A stretch of DNA of 64,000 bases from Neobacillus niacini (lineage in GTDB: Bacteria; Bacillota; Bacilli; Bacillales; Cytobacillaceae). The DNA lies in assembly GCF_030817595.1 (NCBI RefSeq), contig NZ_JAUSZN010000001.1:566001-630000 (forward strand), written 5' to 3'. Below are positions 15,840 to 24,128 of the stretch, piece after piece; within the stretch, counting starts at the first letter, position 1, and each line of letters starts with the position of its first letter. Position numbers and translations under genes: made by a program. Below the pieces are notes generated by a model. That model did no database searches, was not told the DNA's origin, and saw nothing but the letters and a program-made list of their open reading frames with translations.

Positions 15840-17323
15840 GATTAAGTCCATATAATTGTGTAAAAAGAAAGAGTCATTTTATTCACTCTTGGCAACACTG
15901 TTTTCAGCGACGATAAACAATGAAAAGAGGAATTAAAATGACTCACATACAGTTTAACCTAGATTTAGACCTTTTAAAAGAATCCGTTATCAATTCTAAT
16001 CTAGATATGGTGATTAAATCAGCGATTGTCTTAGTCCTTAATGAAGTCATGGAAAACGAGAGAGACGATTATTTACGTGCGGCTGCTTATGAACGGTCTC
16101 CAGATCGCCGAGACTACCGAAATGGCTACTATGAACGTGAATTGATCCTAGGTATTGGCAAACTAAAGCTAAAGGTCCCAAGGACCAGAAATGGTGAGTT
16201 TTCCACTTCCGTCTTCGAAAAGTATGCTCGCTGTGACCAAGCCCTGGTCCTCTCCATGCTAGAAATGGTCATTAACGGTGTTTCAACTCGGAAAGTCACG
16301 CATATAGTCGAGCAGCTCTGTGGGGAAAATATATCGAAATCATTTGTGTCTTCCCTTACCCAAAAGCTTGACCCCATTATTAATGATTGGAACAAACGCC
16401 CTTTGAATGTCATGTATTATCCTTATGTTTTTGTGGATGCCATGTATATTAAGGTCCGGGAACACAACCGGGTTATCTCAAAAGCCGTGTACATTGCGAC
16501 TGCCATTACTGAGAAGAATACACGTGAAATCCTTGGGCTTAGTGTGGATCATGCAGAAGACTTCGAGAGTTGGAGTCGTTTCTTCCAACAGCTTAAATCC
16601 CGTGGGCTTCAATCCCCCAAACTGGTCATCTCAGATGCTCATCTAGGGCTACAAAAGGCAATACAGCGCGATTTTATTGGTACTACATGGCAAAGATGCA
16701 CGGTACATTTTAAACGCAACATAATAGGGAAGCTCTCCAAGAAAGATTCCGTAGAGATACGCTCCATGATTAAACGTGTCTTTGAAGCTGTTACGATTGA
16801 GGATATCCGTAGATTTAAGAATGAATTAATGAACCAGTTTGGGGATGAAGCTAAATATGCCAAAGCCTTGGAAACTTTAGATGAAGGCTTCGAAGATGCC
16901 ATTCAATACCTAAACTTTCCTGAGAAGATGCACCCTCATATACGAAGTACAAATTCACTTGAACGCTTAAACCAAGAAGTCCGTAGAAGGGAGAAAGTTA
17001 TTCGTATCTTTCCCAATACTCAATCTGCCTTTCGATTGGTAGGTGCTGTTCTCATGCAATACCAGGAGGTCTACTCCAAAAGAAAGACATTACTTAATAA
17101 CTAATTAAACTTTTATTTTTCGCCTCCACTTCCATCATGGAATGATCACATATCCAGGAAGGGCTGTCAAAGTGAAGAGCCTTTGACAGCCCTCCCCGGA
17201 TATGTAGATAAAAAACCATGGAAGTTTCGTCAAAAAAAAAATGAAAGGGTTTGGATAGATAATCAACAAAAGTGAAGTTGAAAACAATTGCTTTTGATTT
17301 TACACAATATTCAGGACTTGACT
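15840..17323 (+). mobile_element. IS256-family insertion sequence with 9-bp target duplication
   Basis: About 1484 bp. The left end GATTAAGTCC...AATTGTGTAAAA and the right end (reverse complement AGTCAAGTCC...ATTGTGTAAAA) are imperfect inverted repeats that resemble IS256 ends. The flanks carry the direct repeat CTTCATGAG (15831-15839 and 17324-17332), in line with the 8-9 bp duplication of this family. Inside are a complete transposase gene and, 3' of it, a strong hairpin GGGCTGTCAAAG/CTTTGACAGCCC (17161-17192). The element splits a 52-bp repeat array. Confidence 0.9.
15938..17104 (+). CDS. IS256-family (mutator-type) transposase
   Basis: 388 residues, full length for the family. The DDE catalytic residues sit in VFVDAMYIKVRE (first Asp), VISDAHLGL (second Asp) and STNSLERLNQEVRRRE (Glu). 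Upstream of the latter lies the family's WQRCTVHFKRN block with the C/H motif. The start at 15938 is preferred because AAGAGGAAT precedes it at normal spacing; a start at 15920 lacks a ribosome site. No stops or frameshifts are present, so the element may still be active. Confidence 0.95.
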   Translation: MTHIQFNLDLDLLKESVINSNLDMVIKSAIVLVLNEVMENERDDYLRAAAYERSPDRRDYRNGYYERELILGIGKLKLKVPRTRNGEFSTSVFEKYARCDQALVLSMLEMVINGVSTRKVTHIVEQLCGENISKSFVSSLTQKLDPIINDWNKRPLNVMYYPYVFVDAMYIKVREHNRVISKAVYIATAITEKNTREILGLSVDHAEDFESWSRFFQQLKSRGLQSPKLVISDAHLGLQKAIQRDFIGTTWQRCTVHFKRNIIGKLSKKDSVEIRSMIKRVFEAVTIEDIRRFKNELMNQFGDEAKYAKALETLDEGFEDAIQYLNFPEKMHPHIRSTNSLERLNQEVRRREKVIRIFPNTQSAFRLVGAVLMQYQEVYSKRKTLLNN

Positions 17324-17545
17324 CTTCATGAGGCCAGATTTTTTCGAGAAGTTACGATTATGGGTTTCATGAACGCTTCATGAAGCCTGATTTCTTCGAG
17401 AGGTTACAATTATGGGCTTCATGAACGCTTCATGAAGCCTGATTTCTTCGAGAAGTTACGATTATGGGCTTCATGAACGCCTCATGAGGTCCATTTAGTA
17501 CAAACACATACGATTATCGGCTTCATAAAACGAATACACGATTAC
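17324..17545. repeat. 52-bp tandem repeat array, right part
   Basis: Three or more copies of the same 52-bp unit as at 15618-15839 (clear units near 17361, 17413 and 17465) followed by degenerate pieces up to the protease stop codon. Together with the left part this gives six to seven copies before the IS insertion. Confidence 0.85.
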
Positions 17546-17553
17546 TCCGTTAC

Positions 17554-18357
17554 TTATTCTAGAATTTCGTTTATATAAAACGATGGGATAGCAGCCCCAA
17601 TTATTTCTTTAGTTTCAATTTCTGGATTTTGCAAGGTAGCAAAAATTACGCCAACGACTTCACCATTTTGATTCAGTACCGGGCTGCCGCTATTCCCCTT
17701 ATAAATTGGGGCTTCTATCATCATTACTGGTACGTCCCAGTCCGTTAATTGAACTTTACCGATGATTTTACCTTGATTGGCTATTTGGGTAAAAGCTAAT
17801 GGATTTCCGATAAAGATGATTTCATCGCCAACCGTACTTTCCCAATCTTTTTCGATTCTTAATGGAAGAAAAGGAAGGTTTTCTGCACTAATGTCGACAA
17901 TTGCCACATCTATTTCCGGGTGTTTTGCGACTACCTTGCCAGCATATGACTCACCCGATTTAAACTGGACATTTACTCTATTTGTATGTTCTACCACATG
18001 TTCATTGGTAACGATTAAACCAGAAGGTGAAACGGTAAATCCCGTTCCTTTCACTCCATTCCATTCAATCGTAACAACCGATTTTTTGTACTTTTTTACT
18101 TCAGGCTGCTTGGATAAGTGATTAGACACTTTAACAAAGTTAATGGCAGGAAGGTTGAAAATATTAATCCATACCTCTAATCCGCTTATTAAAAGCGCCA
18201 ATACGAGCAGGGAACTAACGATTTTAACCAGAAACTTTTTTCGCTTTTTCTTTCGAAGTTTCTCATTTTCCCATTCCTGTTTATTTTCAGGATTAAAAAA
18301 TGCCTCCCAGTCAAATTCTTCTTCTGAAGAGTTTGGTTCGTTATTTTCGTTATCCAT
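17554..18357 (-). CDS. Membrane-anchored S1C (HtrA-like) serine protease without PDZ
   Basis: 267 residues: an acidic cytoplasmic N-terminus, a Lys/Arg stretch (34-42), one membrane segment (about 44-66) and an external trypsin-like protease domain. The catalytic triad is visible as H120 (VTNEHVV), D150 (HPEIDVAIVD) and S223 (YKGNSGSPV). HtrA/DegP proteins usually carry a C-terminal PDZ domain; this protein ends right after the protease domain, so it is a short PDZ-less variant. It would act outside the membrane in protein quality control or processing. The 3' end abuts the 52-bp repeat array, and the gene is divergent from the panE-like gene. Confidence 0.88.
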   Translation of the reverse strand: MDNENNEPNSSEEEFDWEAFFNPENKQEWENEKLRKKKRKKFLVKIVSSLLVLALLISGLEVWINIFNLPAINFVKVSNHLSKQPEVKKYKKSVVTIEWNGVKGTGFTVSPSGLIVTNEHVVEHTNRVNVQFKSGESYAGKVVAKHPEIDVAIVDISAENLPFLPLRIEKDWESTVGDEIIFIGNPLAFTQIANQGKIIGKVQLTDWDVPVMMIEAPIYKGNSGSPVLNQNGEVVGVIFATLQNPEIETKEIIGAAIPSFYINEILE

Positions 18358-18471
18358 GTTTTATCCCTCATTACAATATTTTCTATCTTTCTATTATACC
18401 GAAAAACGAATCATTATTAATCAACCAAAAATTCATGATAAAATTTAATAAAAAGCGGAGAGGACTTATCG

Positions 18472-19395
18472 ATGGAAATTAAAAAAGTATCGATTATCGG
18501 ATTAGGTGCATTAGGGATTTTATTTGGGAACCATTTTGCCAAGAAAATGCCAAAGGAAGATGTAAGAATTATTGCGGACCGTGAAAGAATTAATAAATAT
18601 AGAAGCGAAGATGTTTATTGTAATGGTGAACCTTGTTCCTTCAACTATGTGACACCTGAAGAACCTTGTGAACCAGCAGATTTATTGATTTTTTCGGTAA
18701 AATACGAAGGGTTACATGATGCCATCCAAGCTGTTCGCCATCATGTGGGGAAGGACACGATTATTTTATCGGCCTTAAATGGAATTACAAGTGAGGGTAT
18801 TATTGGCCAAGTTTATGGAATGGATAAGATTCTTTATAGTGTAGCCCAAGGGATGGATGCGGTAAAAGTGGGAAATAAGCTTACATATGACCATATGGGT
18901 ATGCTTTGCTTTGGTGATCAAGAGCCTGGGATCATTTCTGACAAGGCCAAGAGTGTTGCGGCTTTTTTTGATAAAATTGATTTCCCATACGAGGTAGACA
19001 CTAATATGAATAAGCGGCTATGGGGAAAATTCATGCTCAATGTAGGAGTCAATCAAACCGTTGCTGTTTATAAAAGCAATTACGGTGAAATCCAACGGGA
19101 TGGAGAAGCAAGGGAAACCATGATTGCTGCGATGAGAGAGGTTATTGCGTTATCAGAATACGAGGGGATAAATCTAACAGAGGCAGACTTAAATTATTGG
19201 TTAAGCGTGTTAGCTACATTAAGCCCAGAAGGGAAACCTTCTATGGCGCAGGATTTGGAAGCACTCAGATATAGCGAGGTGGCTTTGTTTGCTGGAGCAG
19301 TATTGGAAATGGGTGAAAAACATCGAGTACCAACACCTGTAAACAAAAAACTGTATGATACCATTAAATCCATTGAAAGTACTTATCACCTTTGA
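18472..19395 (+). CDS. Ketopantoate reductase-family protein (PanE/ApbA)
   Basis: 307 residues. The Rossmann motif GLGALG (about 10-15), the FSVKYEGL segment and the C-terminal helical domain with KRLWGKFMLNVGVNQ match the 2-dehydropantoate 2-reductase family (NADPH-dependent reduction of ketopantoate to pantoate for CoA synthesis). Bacilli often have several paralogues, so the exact substrate is uncertain. AAGCGGAGAGGA precedes ATG 18472. The stop codon region overlaps the promoter of the macrolide-type leader that follows. Confidence 0.8.
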   Translation: MEIKKVSIIGLGALGILFGNHFAKKMPKEDVRIIADRERINKYRSEDVYCNGEPCSFNYVTPEEPCEPADLLIFSVKYEGLHDAIQAVRHHVGKDTIILSALNGITSEGIIGQVYGMDKILYSVAQGMDAVKVGNKLTYDHMGMLCFGDQEPGIISDKAKSVAAFFDKIDFPYEVDTNMNKRLWGKFMLNVGVNQTVAVYKSNYGEIQRDGEARETMIAAMREVIALSEYEGINLTEADLNYWLSVLATLSPEGKPSMAQDLEALRYSEVALFAGAVLEMGEKHRVPTPVNKKLYDTIKSIESTYHL

Positions 19396-19419
19396 ATAAG
19401 TAAACGAGTGTGGTAAACT
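19392..19419 (+). promoter_or_regulatory. Sigma-A-type promoter of the leader/MFS unit
   Basis: TTGAAT (19392-19397), a 16-bp spacer and TAAACT (19414-19419) with an upstream TGG that forms an extended -10. The -35 box overlaps the stop codon of the panE-like gene. Transcription would begin about 25 bp before the leader peptide. Confidence 0.5.
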
Positions 19420-19452
19420 AAACCTAACTTATAAGAAATGGAGGTTTTCCCT

Positions 19453-19497
19453 TTGACTGCGTCTATGAGACTACGATTCCCAGCTTTGAACTATTAA
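19453..19497 (+). CDS. ErmDL-like macrolide-sensing leader peptide
   Basis: A 14-codon ORF, MTASMRLRFPALNY, starting at TTG 19453 with GGAGG at 19440-19444 (8-base spacing). The ErmD/ErmK leader of Bacillus is MTHSMRLRFPTLNQ, so length and ten of the fourteen positions, including the whole SMRLRFP core, agree. In ErmDL the MRLR (+X+) motif makes the ribosome stall in the presence of macrolides. The ORF lies inside a long folded leader that ends in a terminator upstream of an MFS pump gene. The sequence match is seen directly; drug-dependent stalling here is inferred. Confidence 0.85.
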   Translation: MTASMRLRFPALNY

Positions 19498-19587
19498 TTG
19501 AATAGGTTCAAGGACTTTGCTTAGTGCAAAGTAACGGGAGTGGTCTGTCTATTTTTAGGGAAACCTTTATTTTACGGAAATGTAAAA

Positions 19588-19617
19588 CAAGAGGGAGATG
19601 ATTCTGCCCTCTTTTTT
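19588..19617 (+). terminator. Attenuator terminator upstream of MFS gene
   Basis: GAGGGAGA-TGAT-TCTGCCCTC with a bulged G, then TTTTTT. It stands between the leader ORF and the pump gene, so it should stop transcription in the absence of inducer. Confidence 0.8.
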
Positions 19618-19702
19618 GCTGTCTTTTTTTAAGATAATTTCAGTTTCTATAAAAATGTCCTTGACCCAAAAACAAAAAAATACGATATAGGACGTGAAAT
19701 CT

Positions 19703-20950
19703 ATGGAAACATCTAAGCACGAAATGAATCATTGGAAACGAAGTACGATTCTCTTTTTAGGAAGTCAGACGATATCTCTTTTTGGATCAGCCTTGGTTCA
19801 ATATGCGATTATGTGGTATATCACCTTGAACACGCAATCAGGTGTGATGATGACGATTTCCATCATATGCGGCTTTGTCCCAACTTTTTTTCTTTCTCCT
19901 TTTGCAGGGGTTTGGGCAGATCGCTACAATCGAAAAATACTGATTATCCTATCAGATTCCTTGATCGCGATTTCAACTCTTGTGTTAGCAGTTCTGTTTT
20001 TAATGGGGTACGAGGCACTTTGGTTATTATTTTTAATGTCAGCAATTCGGGCAATAGGAACAGGTATTCAAGGTCCAGCGGTGGGAGCTATTCTTCCTCA
20101 GATGGTTCCAGAAGATAAACTGACAAAAGTGAACGGAACGAATGGCAGTATCCAAGCACTAATCATGCTCGTGGCGCCTATGGTCAGCGCAGCATTACTT
20201 ACAATGGCTTCCATGGAGGCAATCTTCTTCATAGATGTAGTCACTGCAGCGATCGCAGTTTTTATCTTACTCGCTTTTTTGCATATTCCCATCCATGCAA
20301 AAGCGGCCGAAAAGCAGACGACCAGCTATTTCAGCGACCTGAAACAAGGTTTTGTCTATATCCAGAATCATGCTTTTGTTAAGACGTTTTTTGTCTTTTT
20401 TGCGTTTTTCTTTGTATTAGCGGCCCCGGTGGCATTCCTAACCCCGCTCCAGGTTACTCGCACTTTCGGTGATGATGTCTGGCGGTTAACAGCGATTGAA
20501 ATTACTTTTTCGATTGGGATGATGATTGGCGGCGGGTTCATGGCATCTTGGGGAGGTTTTAAAAACAAGATTCATACGATGACACTCGCAGCGCTAGTAA
20601 TGGGTGCTTGTACATTTGCACTTGGTATCACCTCGAACTTTTGGATTTATATAGTTTTCATGGGGTTGGTAGGGGTAGCGATGCCGATTTTTAACACACC
20701 ATCGACTGTCTTGCTGCAAGAAAAGGTGGAGGGAGACTTTCTCGGTAGAGTTTTTGGTGTCTTGGTGATGATTTCTACCTCGATGATGCCACTGGGAATG
20801 CTCATATTTGGACCAATAGCAGATATTATTGAAATTGAATGGCTGCTAATCGGCACCGGATTATTAATGTTTATCCAGGGATTCTTTTTAATTGGCAGTA
20901 AGGTGCTGCTAGAAGCAGGAAAACCAGTTGTAAAAGAAAGCACGAATTAA
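19703..20950 (+). CDS. MFS multidrug transporter of the macrolide-efflux (Mef-like) type
   Basis: 415 residues with about twelve membrane helices. The N-terminus NHWKRSTILFLGSQTISLFGSALVQ, the A-type loop GVWADRYNRKILII and RAIGTGIQGPAVGAILPQMVP resemble the MFS group that includes Mef macrolide exporters. The drug cannot be proven from sequence, but the ErmDL-like leader points to macrolides. ATG 19703 is preferred because AGGACGTGA lies five bases upstream; GTG 19694 is within that site. A possible TTGACC...GATATA promoter near 19662-19689 is so close to the start that it is doubtful. The gene ends at a bidirectional terminator. Confidence 0.82.
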   Translation: METSKHEMNHWKRSTILFLGSQTISLFGSALVQYAIMWYITLNTQSGVMMTISIICGFVPTFFLSPFAGVWADRYNRKILIILSDSLIAISTLVLAVLFLMGYEALWLLFLMSAIRAIGTGIQGPAVGAILPQMVPEDKLTKVNGTNGSIQALIMLVAPMVSAALLTMASMEAIFFIDVVTAAIAVFILLAFLHIPIHAKAAEKQTTSYFSDLKQGFVYIQNHAFVKTFFVFFAFFFVLAAPVAFLTPLQVTRTFGDDVWRLTAIEITFSIGMMIGGGFMASWGGFKNKIHTMTLAALVMGACTFALGITSNFWIYIVFMGLVGVAMPIFNTPSTVLLQEKVEGDFLGRVFGVLVMISTSMMPLGMLIFGPIADIIEIEWLLIGTGLLMFIQGFFLIGSKVLLEAGKPVVKESTN

Positions 20951-20967
20951 AGACTCCTTTATGAAAA

Positions 20968-21013
20968 AAATGAAAGGCACCTTCCACATGATTGGAAGGA
21001 GCCTTTCATTTTG
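20968..21013. terminator. Bidirectional terminator between MFS and alanine symporter genes
   Basis: ATGAAAGGC-A-CCTTCCA...TGGAAGG-A-GCCTTTCATTTTG; long stem with A runs on one side and T runs on the other, between convergent genes. Confidence 0.85.
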
Positions 21014-21020
21014 TGTAAAA

Positions 21021-22499
21021 TTATGAGTTTGCAGCTCGTTTTCTGTCATCTTTCATATCTGTTTGATAACCGTCAGCCCAGAATTCTGCATTCTTAATAC
21101 CTAATTTAGTAGAATTAAATTTAGGGTCAAGGCCTTGCTTGAGCTGCGCTTCATAATCCTTTAGAGCGATATTCGCTGGTTTAAATAATAATAGAATGGC
21201 AAGTAAGTTTAACCATACCATGATACCAAGTCCGATATCACCCATTGCCCAAGCTGTTTCTGCGGTCTTTACAGATCCATAGAAAGTGGATCCTAAGAGA
21301 ACTAATTTTAATATGGTCATCGCTAGTTTTCTTTGTTTGCCTTTAATTAGATAAGCAAGATTGGTTTCCGCAATATAGTAATACGCAAAAATCGTGGTGA
21401 AGGCAAAGAAGAATAGAGCAATCGCAATAAATCCTGATCCGAATCCTGGGAGGATGGTATCAACGGCCGCTTGGGTATAAGCAGGACCCGTTTCGACTCC
21501 TTTAAGATTTTCAACTAAGACTTCTCCCGTTTTTTCATTTATAGTATTGTATGAATTCGTAAATAGAATCATAAAGGCAGTAGCTGTAACAATTAAGAAC
21601 ACATCTAGATAAATAGAAAAAGCTTGGACTAATCCTTGTTTTGCCGGATGGGATACTTCTGCGGCTGCTGCAGGGTGAGCACCAGTACCCTGGCCAGCTT
21701 CATTCGCATATAGCCCACGTTTTACACCCCACATAATGGTCGAACCGAGAATACCACCGAACATTTCCTCAGCGCCGAAGGCACTTTTAAAAATCAGGGT
21801 AAATACTTCTGGAATTCTTTCAAAATTAACCGCAATGATGGCTATAGCTATCAGTAAATATCCGGCAGCCATGAAAGGCACGAGAAATTCTGCAACTCTT
21901 GCGATACGCTTAACTCCGCCAAAAATAATAAGACCCATGAGTAAAATAAGTACTAATCCGGTAATCGTATCGTCAATCCCAAATGCATTGCTGACGCCCT
22001 CTGCAATGGAATTTGCTTGAATACCTGGCATAAGTACAGCCATTGCAAGGAGTGTGGCAACGGCAAAAATAACGGCGAACCATTTCCAGCCAAGTCCCTT
22101 TTCAATATAAAAGGCAGGACCACCTCGATATTCGCCATCTTGTTTTTCTTTATAAATTTGAGCAAGAGTGGACTCAACAAAAGCAGATGCTGCACCGATA
22201 AAGGTAATTACCCACATCCAAAATACTGCTCCTGGGCCCCCAAAAGCAATACCCGTTGCCGTTCCGGCAATATTCCCGACACCAATACGGCCAGATAAAG
22301 ACATGGCCAATGCTTGAAAGGAAGAGACACCCTCATTAGAGCTCTTACCATTAAATAATAGACGCACCATTTCTTTTACATGACGTATTTGCAGAAATCT
22401 TGTCCGCACACTAAAGTACAGTCCAACTGCACAAATAAAAATGATGAGAGGTGGGCTCCATAAATAACCGTTAATGCTAGCAACAAGTTGTTCAAGCAT
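21021..22499 (-). CDS. Sodium:alanine symporter, AGCS family
   Basis: 492 residues with ten to eleven membrane helices. The family signature is visible in FQALAMSLSGRIGVGNIAGTATGIAFGGPGAVFWMW (about 61-96, in part) and again in ANEAGQGTGAHPAAAAE near 265, the conserved binding-site loops. AGCS proteins import alanine or glycine with Na+ (AlsT/DagA type). The C-terminus is a cytoplasmic tail rich in Lys/Asp. GGAGG lies before the start at 22499. It is a single gene with its own 200-bp upstream region, in which no leader structure was recognised. Confidence 0.92.
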   Translation of the reverse strand: MLEQLVASINGYLWSPPLIIFICAVGLYFSVRTRFLQIRHVKEMVRLLFNGKSSNEGVSSFQALAMSLSGRIGVGNIAGTATGIAFGGPGAVFWMWVITFIGAASAFVESTLAQIYKEKQDGEYRGGPAFYIEKGLGWKWFAVIFAVATLLAMAVLMPGIQANSIAEGVSNAFGIDDTITGLVLILLMGLIIFGGVKRIARVAEFLVPFMAAGYLLIAIAIIAVNFERIPEVFTLIFKSAFGAEEMFGGILGSTIMWGVKRGLYANEAGQGTGAHPAAAAEVSHPAKQGLVQAFSIYLDVFLIVTATAFMILFTNSYNTINEKTGEVLVENLKGVETGPAYTQAAVDTILPGFGSGFIAIALFFFAFTTIFAYYYIAETNLAYLIKGKQRKLAMTILKLVLLGSTFYGSVKTAETAWAMGDIGLGIMVWLNLLAILLLFKPANIALKDYEAQLKQGLDPKFNSTKLGIKNAEFWADGYQTDMKDDRKRAANS

Positions 22500-22670
22500 A
22501 GAATTCCTCCTTTGTTATGTATTAATTGGTTTACAGTTCCAAATGTTGTGTAACAAGGTGACATTAAAAGTATAAAATAATATAGAATGATATTTCAATA
22601 CAATATTCTATAAATTCTTTATATTGTGACTTTAGTAATGCAATAAAAATAAACAGTATGCAATACGAAC

Positions 22671-22704
22671 AAGGACAAGCTTCATTTTTAGAAGCTTGTC
22701 CTTT
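22671..22704 (-). terminator. Terminator of flavin monooxygenase gene
   Basis: AAGGACAAGCTTC and GAAGCTTGTCCTT form a 13-bp perfect stem around a 7-base loop, just 3' of the monooxygenase gene. Confidence 0.8.
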
Positions 22705-22722
22705 ACCTGTGGTGCCTACTGT

Positions 22723-24045
22723 TTATGGTTTCTTCCAGAATGTGTGCAATAATACACTTTTAATAATCCTAGGAGTCATCAAGGATGAAATCGGTCGAAC
22801 TAGGTTCATCACTTTTACAAAAGCATCGTAGACTTCTTTATTTTGAGATGATAAGAGGAAGATTTTTTTTGCGTACCATTGCTGTATAAAGATACCGAAT
22901 GGCGTTTTCCCAGTGGTAGCCGAATAACGGAAATCTTCTGTAATGACCATATTCCAAATCGGGGAAATAACTTTCGCAGCCTTTTTATGAAATTCCGCTG
23001 AATCTATTTGTCGTGTGCCTGTTTGTAACAGTTTTTGCAAAGTAAGAGCCTCTAAAATAGCTATACTCATTCCTTGACCAAAGACAGGATCAATCCTGCA
23101 GATGGTATCTCCAATTAACAAAAGACCCTTTGGTAGTTCCATCTTATCAAATCTTTTCCAAACAATATGTGGAATGCGATAGAAGCTTGTTTTCGTAAGG
23201 GGAGTGCCATGTTCTATCTCTTGATAGATATCAAGTCTTGGCAATTTCTTAGAAAGTTCAATAAAGCCGTTATCATCTTCTAGAACTTCTTTCTCATCAA
23301 CGGCTTTATGATAACCCATAATGGTGACAATATAACGATTCCCCTCTACCTTTGAGATGGTGCCTCCCATTTTTTCTTGAGGAGGATTAGGATACACCAT
23401 CTTAATCTTCCAGTTTCTTTGATAATTTTCATCCAGCTCAAATTGTTTACTGATATAGCTTAAGTTGATTTCAACGTTTTCTTTAGGTATATGTGTTCCT
23501 CGTTTACGTAACCATTTTGAGGTAAGACAGCTTACACCGCTGGCATCCACAACTAAATCTGCTAGTATTGGTCCTGTTTTTAGTTGAACACCTGTGATCC
23601 GATTTTCTGCTTCATTATATAAAAAATCCTCTACCACTTGATTGTAATGCAAAGCAACATTTGGAATTTGTTTTATGTATTGTTCAATATGCCATTCTAA
23701 ATGTGGGCGCGTTTGAAGAGTCGTACTGTACCCGCCATCGTATCGAATCTTCCAAGCTCCATGGTGATACCATGAAAGATCCATGGTTGAATTGATTTTT
23801 ACAGCCCCGCTATCATAAAATTTCTCTGTAATACCAGGAAACAGCTCCTCGAGACCGTGCTCGCCAGCATGGAGGAGGGCATGTAAATGTTCACCTTGCG
23901 GGACACCCTTTCGTGATGATGGTCCTTCTGATTCGCTGTCACGTTCGAGGATGATTACCTCTTTATAAACATCCGACAACACACGGGCTGCCAATTTACC
24001 CGAAATTCCTCCGCCAATAATAATTGCTTTTTCCATTGAGGCCAT
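22723..24045 (-). CDS. FAD-dependent monooxygenase/oxidoreductase
   Basis: About 440 residues. The N-terminal dinucleotide motif GGGISGKLAARVL binds FAD, ILERDSESE is the ribose-binding acidic strand, VDASGVSCLTSKWL lies mid-protein, and the second FAD motif LLLIGDTICRIDPVFGQGMSIA (GD near residue 315, in part) is of the para-hydroxybenzoate hydroxylase/squalene epoxidase type. The substrate is unknown; similar proteins hydroxylate aromatic or polyketide compounds. The start at 24045 is chosen because GGTAGGTG lies 9 bases upstream; a GTG four codons earlier lies inside that site. A terminator separates it from the small gene upstream. Confidence 0.82.
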   Translation of the reverse strand: MASMEKAIIIGGGISGKLAARVLSDVYKEVIILERDSESEGPSSRKGVPQGEHLHALLHAGEHGLEELFPGITEKFYDSGAVKINSTMDLSWYHHGAWKIRYDGGYSTTLQTRPHLEWHIEQYIKQIPNVALHYNQVVEDFLYNEAENRITGVQLKTGPILADLVVDASGVSCLTSKWLRKRGTHIPKENVEINLSYISKQFELDENYQRNWKIKMVYPNPPQEKMGGTISKVEGNRYIVTIMGYHKAVDEKEVLEDDNGFIELSKKLPRLDIYQEIEHGTPLTKTSFYRIPHIVWKRFDKMELPKGLLLIGDTICRIDPVFGQGMSIAILEALTLQKLLQTGTRQIDSAEFHKKAAKVISPIWNMVITEDFRYSATTGKTPFGIFIQQWYAKKIFLLSSQNKEVYDAFVKVMNLVRPISSLMTPRIIKSVLLHTFWKKP

Positions 24046-24080
24046 GAGATGGTACACCTACCAAATAATAATTTTCATAG

Positions 24081-24114
24081 AAAAAAGTAACCCACACCTA
24101 AGGCGGATTACTTC
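24081..24114 (-). terminator. Terminator of the 131-residue protein gene
   Basis: On the minus strand GAAGTAATCC...GGGTTACTTTTTTC; nine paired bases and a T run. Confidence 0.7.
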
Positions 24115-24128
24115 TTTAAAACAATAAA

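Larger units (their letters stand above)
19443..19617 (+). promoter_or_regulatory. Structured attenuator RNA between leader peptide and MFS gene
   Basis: Nested helices can be drawn: GGTTTTCCCT (19443-19452) with AGGGAAACC (19557-19565); AGACTAC (19468-19474) with GTGGTCT (19540-19546); hairpin TTGAACTATT/AATAGGTTCAA (19486-19511), which overlaps the last leader codons; and hairpin ACTTTGC/GCAAAGT (19514-19532). An intrinsic terminator follows. A ribosome stalled on MRLR would unfold the 19486-19511 hairpin, the usual first step of attenuation. The exact antiterminator pairing could not be settled by eye. Confidence 0.7.

Noticed and set aside
19486-19565. tRNA-like or known riboswitch in the leader before the MFS gene
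   Set aside because: GGTTCAAG looked like a T-loop, but no acceptor or anticodon arm can be drawn, and no standard riboswitch motif fits; the ErmDL-like peptide explains the region better.
19662-19689. TTGACC-17 bp-GATATA promoter directly before the MFS gene
   Set aside because: The start site would fall only a few bases before the ATG and inside the ribosome site, so a leaderless transcript would be needed; the promoter upstream of the leader is more plausible.
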